A stretch of 64,000 bases of DNA, from NCBI RefSeq assembly GCF_008831285.2, contig NC_045141.1:23772742-23836741 (forward strand), written 5' to 3'. Below, piece after piece: positions 38,582-51,731 of this stretch; position 1 is the first letter of the stretch, and each line of letters begins with the position of its first letter. Source of the stretch: Nymphaea colorata (taxonomy: Eukaryota > Streptophyta > Magnoliopsida > Nymphaeales > Nymphaeaceae). The notes under the pieces were generated by a model. That model had not been told where the DNA came from, searched no databases, and worked only from the letters and a program-made list of their open reading frames with translations. The translations under genes and the position numbers were made by a program.

Positions 38582-38689
38582 GCATTATAAATAGTGGAAA
38601 ACCTCTCCACCACAAAGTGTGGAATGACCCCCTCTCGTGGACGTAGGTGAATTTACACCGAACCACGTAAAATCTTCTTCTTTCTCACA
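38203..38689 (+). repeat. 3' LTR of the copia element (487 bp)
   Basis: Same length and ends as the 5' LTR. The two differences I see are G to A in the GATTTGGGGAAG segment and G to T in GTGGAAGGACC, taking the 5' copy as reference. Confidence 0.97.
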
Positions 38690-38694
38690 CGATC

Positions 38695-41600
38695 AACTAA
38701 GTAACTTATGCAAGAGCTGCAATTTATGGGTGAAGGCATTCCTTGACAAAGAGAAGTTGATGAACAAACTGCGCATGCTGTTGCAGAAGTTGGGAAAAAG
38801 AGTCGCCGCACGGCATCTGCTTTAATCATAGTGACGCAGATCAGTTGCTCTAAGCCACTCGGCATCATCAATGTACCTCTCATTAATGATGCAAGAGAGT
38901 GATGGCTTCCCACAGGAGTGCAAGTTATCATGACCTTGGTCATGATCAAATCGGAGAACGCAAATATTCTGTCTGCCTACTGTCAAATTGATCCCAATTC
39001 GACTTTAAAATATGATTGGCTGTCTCAGACTAGATGCATTGGCACTCCTACTAACGTTGCGTACGTAGATATGGTGAGACGAAGCAGCAGCTTTTCAGAT
39101 TTTGCCACAGTGCCACTGCGAGGCATCGAAGATATCAGAACAATTTTATCTTTTCTTTAAACAAAACAAGAGATCGTGAAAATGATGTGCCGTTTTAAGT
39201 TTTTTAAGTAGTTGTGACTTTTGAGGAAAAGAAACAATTTTGATTGGTTTCGTCCGAGCAAAGTTATAGAAAACGTAACCCTTATCAAGTTTTTAGTTTG
39301 CTGACTTGCTCCAACTGCACAAGATTGCCTTCTCCATTGTGCAGACTGTAGAAATGAGATAGCACAGGTTCTGCAAAAGAAAAATTCTCATTCAGCTCAA
39401 AACTGAAAGACTCTGAATTTGATTCCGGAGGCTTGTCTTGACAATTGGCTTACTTCATTGAAAGTTTACCAGTCTTAGCTTGTTATATTTAGAGAGAGAA
39501 AAGAGAGATAGAGAGAGACAGATTGCTTTGTTGAAGAGCATATTCAGAAAGAAAGTAGACCAGGAAAACAGAGAAATGGAGTAGGGCATGATTAAACTCA
39601 AATGGCAATCAGTCACCCTTTCTTTTTCCATCTCCACGTTTCTTCTATCAGCAAGCAAGGTACCTTGGATCAAATCTGCTGCCCTTCGGTCACTGTTGTG
39701 AATATCTAGGCGCCAAAAAGCATGATTTCCCGTGCTTTTATTTATTAAAGTACCATAGGCTGCTCTTCCAAGTATTTGCAGAAGCTGTTAATTGACATGA
39801 TGAACCAGTTCTTCACCTACCTAGTTATGTTGATCAGTTTGCTAAAACAAGAACTAACAGAACGTTCGGTGATCACATGTAAAGATACTGCAGTCAACTG
39901 CTTTAGACAATGCTGTTTCCTGATTTTGAGTGGCAGATTTAAGCTTATCCGATCTGCCTCGGGTGTATCGGATATTGGAGAATGGACATCCCACATATTC
40001 GAATCTGCTTTTAGTCGTCTTCGATGCGACGGTCCAAGAAGCAACCTCCGTCATGGTTTCGACTACCAGTCGCACAAATAATTGCAGAGAAGAATTCATG
40101 GCAGACTCCATTTCTTTTCCTTTTTTTCTCATTCAAAATACAATAACGAAACACACATTTGCGTGCACATGCAAGCACGCGTGCTGTGCACATATCAATT
40201 TATTTTCTTAACACTAAATATCATATGATGCACATGATTTTGAGTAATTGGAGATCATATGAATAAAGGACCGGTCTCACATGCTCTGGCATGCTGGTAT
40301 TTATTCTATTTATCAAGGTACAGTCAAAGTCAATAAGCCAATTATTAATTCTTTGAGAATATAATTTTTGTTTTCAATCAGATATTTTACCTTTCATAGG
40401 CACAAGCCACAAGGAAATGAATTTCTCCTCTTGTCAGTTCTTGTTAGACCCAAGGATCCTGCTTACATTTTTTAAGGAATAATTAAGTTTGCACTTTTCA
40501 ACGTTTCACACTTATGCCAACATAATATTTTTCTAAATATTTGCTTTCTTGCTTCTTCCACCCCTTCCCCTCTCCAATCTAATTGGTAACTAGCCAAAAA
40601 GAAAAAAAAGGTCGAAGAGCTCGTGAACAAGATCAAATTAATTTTTTTGTCGTTACAAGTAAAAATTTAAAATATAACCATTAATAAAATGTCTAGGAAA
40701 TATGTCACCTAATGAGAACTTATAATGAACTGGAAAGGGTCGATCGGATTTGAATCACCAACTCTAAGACCACTTGCCTTGAAATGATTCACATGAACAC
40801 TATTCAAGAACATGATTGCGCAGAAAGAACAGTAGCCGACCATGTGCGTTTGCGATCTGCATGAAATGACTTGCGAAAATTGAGAAGGAAAAAAGTGGAA
40901 AACTAATAATAAAACGACGTAAACGTATAAGATATAGTGAGTCTCTCGCTTACATTATAGAAAAATTGTAGTGCCGGTTCGAAATTATGGGCAGTTTTTG
41001 TCGATGCCGTCTGCAGATAGCTGTACCGTTTTGCTTTTCTTTTTGAACAACTCGACCGTTAATTAATGCTGAAAGCTAACTTATATTTTCTTTTGTCTTT
41101 TCTTGTGAAGGCATCGAACAATACGAAATATTTGTTGAATTTATCGGTTTGTGAAACTATCAGGATAAAGTTTGATAATTGAAAAAGATAAGCACCGGCC
41201 CGTTCCCAGTTGGAAACCGGGAGGGCCCCCAACGGCTCTTTCTTTTCCCTCCAGAAAAGGAACTGCTGGTGGGAGCGACCTGGAATCCTCCAAGGCGGTT
41301 TTGCCGGATTTCCTTTCTTCGGCTTTGGTCGCCCGGGAAAATAAAATCGGCTTTCACTGGAAGGCCATTTCTTTTTTAAAACAAAAAGAAAAAATCGTGC
41401 TGGTGATCTACGTCTCTGGCCCCTGGTGCTTTGCTCAGTCGGCAACCATCCGTTCGAGAGTTCGTCTTTCCGGTTTCCTTTTTCCCGCATGCCCTATATG
41501 CTTCTCGCGGGAGGACGTAATATCCGGATCAGGGATCTCTGTGTGCGACATTCTATGCCTTCAAGAGGTGGGATCCCAACTTTTTTCTCCTTGTCTGTCT

Positions 41601-41806
41601 GCAATCTCTCATGAGAAACCGTGGGTCATCGCCGGCCGACGGACAGAGTGTTCGAGGTCGGATGGGCGATGATTTGTGTGCCTGATATGGATGCAGGATC
41701 TGGGTATCGACTGACAGAAGACAAAATGGAGGATCCGTTTGGGAATCGGGAGTTTGCTAATAATGACGACGGTGAGAACATAACTAGCCTTGCTTTCATG
41801 GGAATG

Positions 41807-41846
<40 letters not shown>

Positions 41847-44385
41847 TAATGTAAGGAAGGAGATCCAGGCTTCCGAGGCCTCTGGGTTTCTTGTTTCTGT
41901 CATTACCCCGTTTTCCCGACGAGGGAAATTGAACTTCCGAGCTCCCCTTTTAAGGTGGAGCTGCAACGTTTTGCCGGATTCCTGGGGGCACAAGGCCGTT
42001 AGGGGGCAGTCATTCAGATGTCGAAACTCGGGCTTTTGATCAGTATTTCTTTGGAGTCAATGGGTATTCATACAGTCATAATAGTTCGCGCCGTTAGTTC
42101 TTTAGTTTCTGGCACCGAACTTGGATTTGGGTTGGCGATGATGAGAAATGGTTTGGACAACTATTTCCCATATGCAATTCTTGAGGTGGCCACTTTTTGA
42201 TAATGAAGAGGACAGGTGCTGAAAAGGAGGAATTGGGATCTTATTCCATCACCAGTTTTTACATTTGCGGTGTTAACGGAAGTATTGGATGCCTAATGAC
42301 GTCAAAGTCCGTCGTAGAACCAATTTCATGCACCTGAAGGTTTCACGGAATCTGATCTCGCCCAACTTCCTTTGTCGTGGATGCTAATCCAGAGCTCTCT
42401 TAGTTGCCTTGATCTTGAAGAGACACAAAAAGAAAGTCGACGGTCGCCATTATCTCCAGACCTTTTGATCTCTAGTATTACATAAAGGGTGACGAATCCG
42501 AATCTTCATGTTATAGCGGGGAATTTGGGGGGAGTTGGAAATGTAGATGATTAAAGCCTTCTAGTGGTTTTCCAAAGGAGGATGACCAATTGTGTTGCTA
42601 AGCCGAGCGTTCAACTTTGGTGCCCAATTATGTCATAGGGTGTCAGTATTACGGTTGGAACGCTTGAGTCGCATAAATAGGACTCTTAGACCGCATTAAA
42701 AATGTCTATCCAGAGGCGGGACATGTGACTGTGGTACACCACGTTTGGTTGACAAATCTGGCAGTGGGTCCTCCTCTCACGCCAATTCACGTTGCATGCT
42801 TATCTAATGAGTGGGTCTGTATAAACTTATTCTCTGTACTCAAGTCCTAGTGGCGTCTCATCATTTTTCTAGCTGGATAGGGCCCTCACGCAGAGATTGT
42901 TCGCCTTTGGTACGTTCATTTTACTGGCCGAACAGCGGAGTGTTTTTTGACTACTTTGTCACCTTGTGCTTTCTATTTGATTGGTATAGTGCACTTCACT
43001 CATTTTGCGATTTCTTTCGGTTGTCCGTCACACTCGGTTTGAAATTTAAAAAATATACTGAAGCAGTGTGTTCTTCCTGTTCAAATTATTATTTATGTTA
43101 ATTATATTTTTTATGTTACCGTGATAGAGCTTCGTATTCACTGAGTAGTAGGCTTTATGTAGTCATACTGCTGTTCCTTCTCTTCCTGTTCAGTGCCCAA
43201 TCACAAACTCGTGCTTCAGTTGCTAAAGATGCCTCAATATTCAGTCGTTGGATGTGTATGATCTGAGGAAGGTCTAATCTTTCAGTTTTTCACTGTGACA
43301 TGGATAGCAGAGTAACATTAAGCCTCAGCTGAGCAGCAATACGTTCTTGAAAGATCCAAGAATAAAGAGGTTGGAGATTCCATCAAATGTCCTTAGTCCA
43401 TAGCTTGTTAGACCTCCTACTGACATTCAACTTTCCTCCTTTCAATCCAATTTTTGGGCATTGTCCATTTGCTTGAGAAGTCTTGTCTCTGAAGCATGTC
43501 TTTCTTTAGTATTTGTGAATAGCTTCACACCATTTTGGATGTAAGGAGCGGATGCATTTACCTGCTTGTACATTTGGATCCTTTTTTATCTTGTCAGCTT
43601 CAGGAGGTTGTGTGACTATATTTGGTGTCACATAGATCTGTTTCCTCTACGGAACATGTTTTAATACCTCCTTATTGTCCCAGCATGTATTGGGCTTGTA
43701 TATCGTTGGTTGAACATGCAAATGTTTGTTTGTCTTGTATGACTCTATGCACCACAGGGAAGTCTCTGTGTGCCATCGCTGTTGGTTGCTTTTATGTTCA
43801 TGCTTTCTGAGCCTTGATAATCTTCAATTTTCATAAGCTGCAAGAGAGAGGAGGGGATCTCGGGGATCAGTTTTGCCTGTGCTGTTGATCTCAATTTTTG
43901 TTAGCCTCATCCTGTGGCAGAGTTGATTACTGGTTTCAGGATGCATGGCTGTCTGTACGTTTCTGTGCTTTTTTATGATTGAATTAGCAATCATACCTTT
44001 TTGCTTTCCATATGTTTCTCTCTCTATTTCCTGATGGTATGAAATGTCATTTTGTAGTGAACCTTCTTTTAGACTTATGACCTGACTTGCAAGGCCAGCA
44101 GCTGATTGCTTTCATTAGCAAGTTGCCGTGCTTAAGAATTTTCCTTTTTCTTTCTCAATTACAAGGATAATATAAAAGATTGTCCTCTAAACAAATTATT
44201 TTTGGATATGTTAGGTATCAGGCACGGTTACGGGGAGGTCCTGATGTGAGCTGGGAGAGCCTGACACTGCATATTGCATGTTATGAGGCTACATGTTTGA
44301 CACCACCTTCCTGTGGCAATTCTCTGTTCAGACTCAGAGGTCTCTCTTTTATTAATAAGGATATAGTACCTGTGTCATCTCCAAA
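38695..44385. other. Spacer between the copia element and the ORP coding region
   Basis: No PH domain or other recognisable coding exon was found. The block at about 41180-41990 is GC-richer than its surroundings and contains a long CT tract, both typical of a plant gene 5' end, so the ORP promoter and first non-coding exon may lie there. A possible upstream exon begins after TATGTTAG at about 44214. Confidence 0.4.
41808..41841. repeat. (CT)n microsatellite, possible pyrimidine patch of a leader
   Basis: About 17 CT units in the sense direction of the downstream ORP gene, within the GC-rich block. Plant 5' leaders and core promoters often carry such tracts. Confidence 0.9.
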
Positions 44386-47300
44386 ATGAATGATGGAGGG
44401 AACCTTGATCATCTTGAATATCCACTTGTTGAAAGAAGGAAAACATTACCAGATCCATGTGAGAAGGAGAAGCGTGTCAGTCTTTGGACATTGATCAAAG
44501 ATAATATTGGAAAGGATCTTAGCCGTGTTTGCCTTCCTGTTTACTTTAATGAACCAATCTCGTCACTGCAGAAGTGCTTCGAGGATTTGGAATATTCTTA
44601 TCTTCTAGATAGGGCATACAAATATGGCAAAACAGTAAGATTATGCTTGGTATCTTTCATTATCTTGTTTCTATTGACCAGTAAAAAGCCACTTGTTTAT
44701 GTACTTTTTATTGATAAGATCATTTGCTTTCATTTGCTAAGACAGTGTAATTGACATATTTTTCTTTGGCTCATCATGTTTTATTGGTCTAGAAAGTTCT
44801 TTCTATCCCTTTTTGATTTTTGTGAATGGTATATACTTCTCTTGGTATATATTTCTCTTTTTCATCATCTTAGATCTTCAGTTACTTGTTGGAGATAAGC
44901 CTTTTCATCCGATTGTATGGATTCTTTTAGTAGGTTAATTAATTAGTTGAACTATTTTTCAGTTCCTCCTTTTTGAATGGACTTATTTTAACAATTATCT
45001 TCTTCTTTTATATTTTATTTCCACTGAACTTTTCATGTATGCACTATGCCCTGGATTCTATTGATTAAATAGTTATCTAACAGATTTAAGAACAATAGGC
45101 TTCATTAATTGTTTAGAATTTAATAATTTCATGGTTAACCTTTCATCAGATATGTCTTCATCCTTATGGGTTTATACTCTGAAACTCTTGGCAGTTTCTG
45201 GTAACACCCACATTAATTGTCTGAAGTTTGAGTTTCTGCGTGGTTTTGTTTCTTAATGCTTAGCTGCCTTTCTTTCCTTTTGTTGCTTGGGAATGATTCT
45301 CTCCAGGATCCTTTTTCTAAGTAACTGCCCACAATGCTTGGATGCTAGTCAAAAATAGGTTCTTATTGATGTTTCTAGAAGTATGATCAGGGACAGAGCT
45401 AAAGTTTTCTAGGAATGATCTCCAATAGTGAGTAACAAATATATTGCAAAAAAATAAATAATTTGTCACCAACTGAGAATTCTCCCTGAATTAAATAACT
45501 AGTATATGATGTTGTTCACTTTGGCAATGATATGCTTTTGCATTTTGTTTTACTCAAAATCCTAAGACTAGTTAATTTGAATAAGAATCTGTCATCCACT
45601 TATTGCTATTTTTGTTCCAATATGGAATTAGTTCCTAGTTGTGCTCTTTCAAACCTTGATATAATTTGTATGTGTTCCTAGGGAGACGGTCTCATGAGGG
45701 TTCTACATGTTGCTGCCTTTGCAATATCTGCTTATTCTTCGTCAGAAGGTCGACACAGGAAGCCATTTAATCCATTGTTGGGCGAAACTTATGAAGCTGA
45801 CTATCCTGACAAGGGTGTTCGTTTCCTCTCTGAAAAGGTAAAGGCTTACTTGAAGCTTTCCATTCCTAAAATTTTATGTTGAAGGATTCATTCTGTAGAG
45901 TGTTAATTGATCTTTTTTTTTTATTTTTGCATGTTGATCAGGATCCTCCTTTTTGTAGATCAACCGTCTGAATGATCATGTGTGCAATTAGAAACTTGAG
46001 TTTGAAGCACTATACCTGGTTACTTGTGACTTCATTTTTAAGAAATCTTGTTTTTAGCAACAGATCCTCTTTTTAGAGGATCAAGTTTCAGAAAGCTGTA
46101 TTTCTTGACACTGAGTAATCTTGTCTGCAAATATGAGATTGCAGATCAAGAAAACTCAGAACCCTATAAAAGATCGTCAGTTAGTCTCAAACAACTTTGC
46201 AAGTGAGTCTGTTCAATTTTCTGCCTGTACCTAAAATTTTGGCTTTTATGCATGGTCAATCCAGTTAGTTGGTCACTATCAACAAATCAGAGCACGGACC
46301 GACCCAAGTCCCATCCTGTTCAGGCTAACATTTCCTACTGCCTCAGTTATGATTGAGCTGTTTCACTTGTTTAATTTTACAGATCTGTATCAATTCACAT
46401 GGGTATTCTCAGTGTTGGGTTCATTTGTTTTTGTTCCTGGAATCTTTGTCATGTGCACAACAATTGGCCTGTTGCACCCATGTTGATATGACGTGGATGT
46501 GGCTGATTAGGTGCAACCGTATATCAAGTGGGCACCATTCCATGGACCTGAAGCGATTTGAAGTCTCTTGTCCTTTATATATTCGAAGGTGTATACAGTA
46601 TATATTTTTTAACTCAATGACATTTAATTCTTTTATACATGTATATACAAGCTTCTTTCACACACAAACATATGCCCTTTCTGCATCTGCATCAATTTTT
46701 TTTTCTGAAAAACCCACATTCACATCTGCTGCCAGCACTCATGTGAAGAAAAAGCAGCCTGGAATTCGAAGCAATCTCTCTCATGGGTGCTGTCTAGAGT
46801 AAATGGGGTGGCCATATGTAGCTCTTAGAAATGTTATATTATGGATGAAGGTTGTTGTCATTGTTCTCTGTTTATCTGTCTATGCAATTCGTTTGTTTTC
46901 TTTATTGGTGAAATTCTGGGGTTCAGATGTAAGAGTCTCCTATTTTTTGCATATGCGTATACGTTTTCATGAAGGCAGGGCCTTTCTATGTGCATGTTTC
47001 GTCTTATGGAAGTAAAAATTTATGTTTCTTCAGGGAACAGCTATTATGTAGAAAGATTATACATTTTCGTGCTATAGTTTTTTTTTTTTTTTTTTTCAAT
47101 CCAATGAAGAGGGCTTGTCACAGGCATCAGAAATTTGGAGCAAAGATTTCACTAAACTAAAGGGAACTTCTGGAAGTGTATAACTATTACATGCTTGGTG
47201 GTTCTTGTTCTCAATTTCTGCTGTTAGAAAGTGTGATTGCTTCAGCCTTCAAGTTGAATATTTGTGTTGCTAATTCTTTTGTTCTTGTTGTTCCCTGCAT

Positions 47301-49806
47301 GTATAAACCTGTTTCTTGTACATTTGTGTAGGTCAGTCACCATCCAACTATCATTGCTTGTCACTCTGAAGGCAATGGATGGAAACTATGGGCTGATAGT
47401 AACCTAAAAACCAAATTTTGGGGGCATGCCATTCAGCTTGATCCTGTTGGGGTTCTAACCTTAGAGTTTGCTGATGGTGAAGTTTTCCAGTGGAGTAAGG
47501 TAATGGAAGCAGAAGTATACAACTGTTTATACTAACGTTATCATACAACTGCAGATATTAAAGTACAGTATTTGGATTTGATCCTGAAACTGCAATTTCA
47601 GGTAACAACAACCATTTACAATGTCATTGTTGGTAAACTATATTGTGGTCACCATGGCATGATGCACATAAAGGGAAACCAAAAATATTCTTGCAAAATC
47701 AACTTTAAGCAGCAGTCTCTTGTAGACCGTAATCCTCACCAAGTAAGTAATATGAGTTCCAGTATTGGCACACCTTTCTTTATTCCCACTGTTTGTCTAA
47801 TCTCAGTATACCATACAGGTACATGGACTTGTTGAAGACGAGAAGGGACATGTCCTTGCAAGTATATTTGGGAAATGGGATGATAGCATCTTTTATGTTT
47901 CTGGGGATATTAATGCAAAACCGAAGGGTTACAATCCAGTGTCTGAAGCTTTCTTACTATGGAGAAGAGTTAGGCCTCCAGCTGGCCTAACTAAATATAA
48001 CTTGACATCATTTGCAGTTACTGTCAATGAGTTAACTCCAGAACTGAAGGTATGAAAATAGATCAACTAAATTGGAATATCTACCCTTATATTATGATGT
48101 ACCTCTATCTGATTTAAATGTTTGACTGTACATTAAGGAAAAGCTCCCACCCACAGATTCAAGACTTAGGCCAGATCAGCGGCATCTAGAGAATGGGGAA
48201 TATGTTAAGGCAGATGCAGAGAAGCTGCGTCTGGAGAAAAGGCAACGGATGGTAAGGCATCACTTTGATATTATGACTCTTTAAATCCTGTAGTCCGTTT
48301 ACATGTACAGCCCGATTGTGCATCTGCCTGTCAACGATTGATGCTGCAGAATTCAGACCCCTATTTGATTCATTATGTGTTTGTTTACATGAACAATGGA
48401 CACTTCTAGATGTCAATGTGTAAAGTGAATTCATCTTGTCATTTTTTCAATTTCTCAAATGGATGTACTTTGGGTCATGAACTAGGAAAAATAATGTTAT
48501 TTAAATGTCATGATTACAAGATCAGACTCAGCATGTCCAATATCGATTTCACATCAATATGTCTGTAAAGCGAACTTTTCCCTTATTTTCAACTATATCT
48601 GAATCAATCCACCTGGTTGAATCAAGATGTGATTGGTGACTTAAGGCAGGGTTAGATAACCAAAACAGCATCTGGGAAGCCCGAAGTTGGCATGCTCTTT
48701 TTGATAGAATGAAAGTCTTTTGGCAGTTTATATTAATTACACCCCTTACCACCTTATTAGTTTGTAACTAAAATTTTATTATAAAAGTTTTCTTTTATAG
48801 GTTTGGTTCCTTTGTTTATGCATTTGATAGCGACTTTCTTAGACCTACTAATAAATATATAAGTGGCTGTACGATTGTTTTAGTTCAATTATCAACTGAG
48901 GATCATTATGTCTTTGAACATGATTAAAACAATGGAAATAATTTATATGTGTATCTGATTCAGTACAGTCAGCAGCCTGAACGAAGTTTGAGCTCTATAT
49001 ATTGTTTTGGAGCAGTATAACAAACATGTAAAATTGACAAGGAATGTTCAAATGCATGAATCCATCACATGAAAGTACAAAGTTCTTATCAACATTGTGA
49101 AATAAAGCAACCAGGAAATAATATTTAAACAGTATTAACTTAAGCACTTTTATATGTTTAAAGTATTGTGGGAGTGTTTACTATACTAGTTTAGCATTTT
49201 TGGGTATCATCATGTTGTTCATGTCCAATACCAAATGCTTGTATTGCTTGATTTAAGTGGGAGAGGAAGATATTCATGCACATCTTGGAAATTCCAGACT
49301 TCGGTTTTACCAGTTTGAATTTCACAAAGGTCTACCTTCTGTCAGTTCTTATGCATTGTCATGACATCCAGAAAACCTCATCCATCTGGCATTTTATCTT
49401 GGTAATGATTGTCATCTCTGGATATACTTTTCATTGACAATCTGACAGTTAAGTCATCTCTGAATGTACTTTTCATTGACAATATTCATATCTAGCAGTT
49501 AAGTCAGATACTCGAATTGTGCAATAATTGCTATTTTTGGTGTTATGGTTTATATGTGTATCTCCCTGATCATCTCTTGGACGAACGGGTTCATGCTTGC
49601 AGCTAAGAGTACATGCATCCTTAGATTGTGCTGGTTGTTAAAGATGGAAAATTTTGTTTATGCAGTCGAGGAAACTACAAGAAAGTGGGTGGAAGCCAAG
49701 GTGGTTCCAGAGGGACGATGCCAGTGGCACGTTTCATTACACAGGTGGATACTGGGAAGCACGCGAACAGAGGAGTTGGGATGGATGCCCTCATATCTTC
49801 AGTTGA
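44386..49806 (+). CDS. Oxysterol-binding-protein-related protein, ORP1/ORP2 class, ORD only (399 aa, 7 exons)
   Basis: Lipid-binding (sterol/phosphoinositide) transfer protein acting at membrane contact sites. Exons: 44386-44634, 45682-45837, 47332-47499, 47602-47742, 47819-48049, 48138-48251, 49666-49806. All are GT-AG and phase 0, 1200 nt in total. Family blocks in order: [59 protein letters not shown], the OSBP signature as SEKVSHHPT (T where non-plant ORPs have P), [68 protein letters not shown] and the terminal GGYWEARE...[12 protein letters not shown]1/2 proteins of other plants are about twice as long, with an N-terminal PH domain and linker. I could not find those exons upstream, and the frame before the chosen ATG meets a stop. 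Either this is a PH-less form or its 5' exons are unrecognised. Confidence 0.9.
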
Positions 49807-50331
49807 TTTTGCAAGAAGCCTTTGGAAAGTGACAGTTGAAGTGAACTTATGCCTGTGGGCTGTAGTTCTTTGGTTCCTTCAAGTAACGCCCGGAGGAGAT
49901 GCCTTTTTGTGTTATGAGCACACACAGAATTCAGATGGCAGAGGACTCAAAAGCGGGTCAGCGCATAAGGGGGATATCGGAAAGCGAGCTTTAGATCTAA
50001 AGGAAATTCTTTCCATTGGCATCAAATTAGCTTTTAAATTGTTTGGGCAGGCTGTTGTGCTCAACGGTTGGCCGAAATGGGTGCCTTCTGCAGTCAGTCC
50101 CTGAATTTTTGTTTCCTTTTTGCGCCCTTTCTTTTTCTTGTTAAATTACATTATTATTGGTGGCTGGAAATGCCGTGTTGCCATAATTCAGATGCTGCAT
50201 TGCACGCATCTTCCGTGTGAGACTTTCGTTGCAATTACGTTTATTGCTCCACCCCTGAAAGCTTCAAATCTTTCTTAGTGGATCACTGACGCACGCACAG
50301 ACATTATCAAACTTTAACCAAGTTCCTTACC

Positions 50332-50354
50332 GTATATATATATATATATATATA
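50332..50354. repeat. (TA)n microsatellite
   Basis: A dinucleotide tract of about 11 units, read directly. Confidence 0.9.
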
Positions 50355-50885
50355 GTAGAAACAGTACCCTTGAATGAAGCCATTCAAAAGTTCATTCTGT
50401 CACCGGTTGAACTTGTGTTACTCATTTTTCAGACAGACAAAAACACGCACACGCAAACCCGCATATATGTGCAATGTATAAGGGAGACACGAAGAGTTGT
50501 GAGGATGTTTGAGATACAGATGTCTTAATCTACACTTTGTGTGCGCGTGCGCCGTAATAATTTGTACGTCCAATCAAATTTGGGTTTTACAATTTAAGTA
50601 CGATTCAGCCAACGATGCAAATGCGTTAGGCATGATCCAAGGCCCATATGCCAACGTCTTTGACCAACCAATATAATATGTTCGGCCATGACCCGATGGC
50701 GCAGATTTTGATGCGTTGTCGACCATCAATTTTTTGGATCATCAAAAAGATATCGATGCTTGTTGGATTCTGGTGATTCAAGCGCTGATCCCTGTTACAC
50801 CAACTCTTTACTGACATCTGCGGGGCAAAGAAAAATCAGCTAGATTGCTTACACAAATCATCGTAGAATGTATATATACACATTA

Positions 50886-51350
50886 TTAGCGTTTCATTGG
50901 TTCTCTTCTAACATGGAAGTCCACCGCTAGCGTCGACGCTTTAGGTGTTCGACGAATCGACAGCAAGAGAAAGCTGTGTGAAAGACTTTTTTTGGTGTTA
51001 AGGTATAGAAGAACCTCTTTAGGGTCGTATCCTTTTCTTATTACGTCGTGATAGGTGTAGAGGAGATGAAATTTATCAGAAAAAATTACGCGCCTTCTTC
51101 TCGGTTGGTGCAGGAACAGGTAAAGTTTCCCCCCGAAACAATACAATACGCCTGGAAACTTTTTCCTCGTTATGAAATGACCCATGGAGTCTTTCCTGTT
51201 ATATATCTGGTATCTAGTGATCTCTTTGGAAGTATAAGATTTCGTTACTCTGCCTGCTTTAATCATGAAGAAGTTAATGCTTCCCATGGTACCTTTGTAA
51301 CCCAGTTCCTTGGCCGCTTTGTCGGTGTCCTTTTTCTGTCCTATGAGCAA
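50886..51350 (-). CDS. Unrecognised basic ORF (up to 154 aa)
   Basis: A long open frame on the minus strand, rich in K, R, Y and F. The upstream end of the frame has no early ATG (the codon at 51350 is TTG). Just upstream, the same frame reads CPYCCKVHHYKC, a cysteine/histidine cluster that might be a worn zinc knuckle. Its position next to a transposon suggests element debris, but I cannot assign a family. Confidence 0.25.
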   Translation of the reverse strand: MLIGQKKDTDKAAKELGYKGTMGSINFFMIKAGRVTKSYTSKEITRYQIYNRKDSMGHFITRKKFPGVLYCFGGKLYLFLHQPRRRRVIFSDKFHLLYTYHDVIRKGYDPKEVLLYLNTKKSLSHSFLLLSIRRTPKASTLAVDFHVRREPMKR

Positions 51351-51703
51351 CAGTCCGCACTTATAATGGTGAACTTTACAGCAATAAGGACAGAGGTCCT
51401 TTCAAGGCCGACCTTGGCTTCTCTCCACTGTCAGCTTGCTTCCTCAAGAAGAGGTTGGTATCCCTACGACCTCAAAAGTTACATGATGAGGAAAGGTGTT
51501 TGTTGATGGACAATAAAAGGGTTTTGTTAAATAACTCACTTTCCGAGTGTTGCACCAAAAAAAAGTCTTTCACACAGCTATTTTTTAGAAGTTGACAATG
51601 CTTAGCTATTTTTTCCGCATGCTGATCCTTTGATCAGGGAAATCCTAACACTCTACTCTTTTATTGGACCGAAAATATCGATTTTTTTTATTTTTGTAAC
51701 TTA

Positions 51704-51731
51704 GGGCTCGTTTGATGGGCGGGTGAAATTT
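51704..51731 (+). repeat. Harbinger left TIR
   Basis: Begins GGGCTCGTTTGATGGGCGGG and continues GTGAAATT; pairs with the right TIR at 54998-55024. The same GTTTGATGGGC core recurs at about 51811 and in worn form (GTTTGATGCAC, GTTTGATACAT) at about 51854 and 51897. Confidence 0.93.

Larger units (their letters stand above)
33400..38694 (+). mobile_element. Full-length Ty1/copia LTR retrotransposon with target duplication
   Basis: The 5' LTR is 33405-33891 and the 3' LTR 38203-38689, each 487 bp and bounded by TG...CA. The 5-bp target duplication CGATC lies at 33400-33404 and 38690-38694. The primer-binding site, gag-pol frame and polypurine tract are in the canonical order. The pol order protease - integrase - reverse transcriptase - RNase H marks it as copia, not gypsy. 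The LTRs differ at only two positions that I can find by eye, so the insertion is recent. One in-frame stop in integrase means this copy would not make the full polyprotein by simple translation. Confidence 0.97.
49807..51703. other. ORP downstream region and spacer
   Basis: The first few hundred bases are probably ORP 3' UTR. A (TA)n tract lies at about 50332-50354. A minus-strand open frame at 50886-51350 is listed separately. Confidence 0.5.

Noticed and set aside
40735-40790. GATTTGAATCACC with flanking text resembling a tRNA end
   Set aside because: No cloverleaf can be formed; probably a coincidental or much-worn match.
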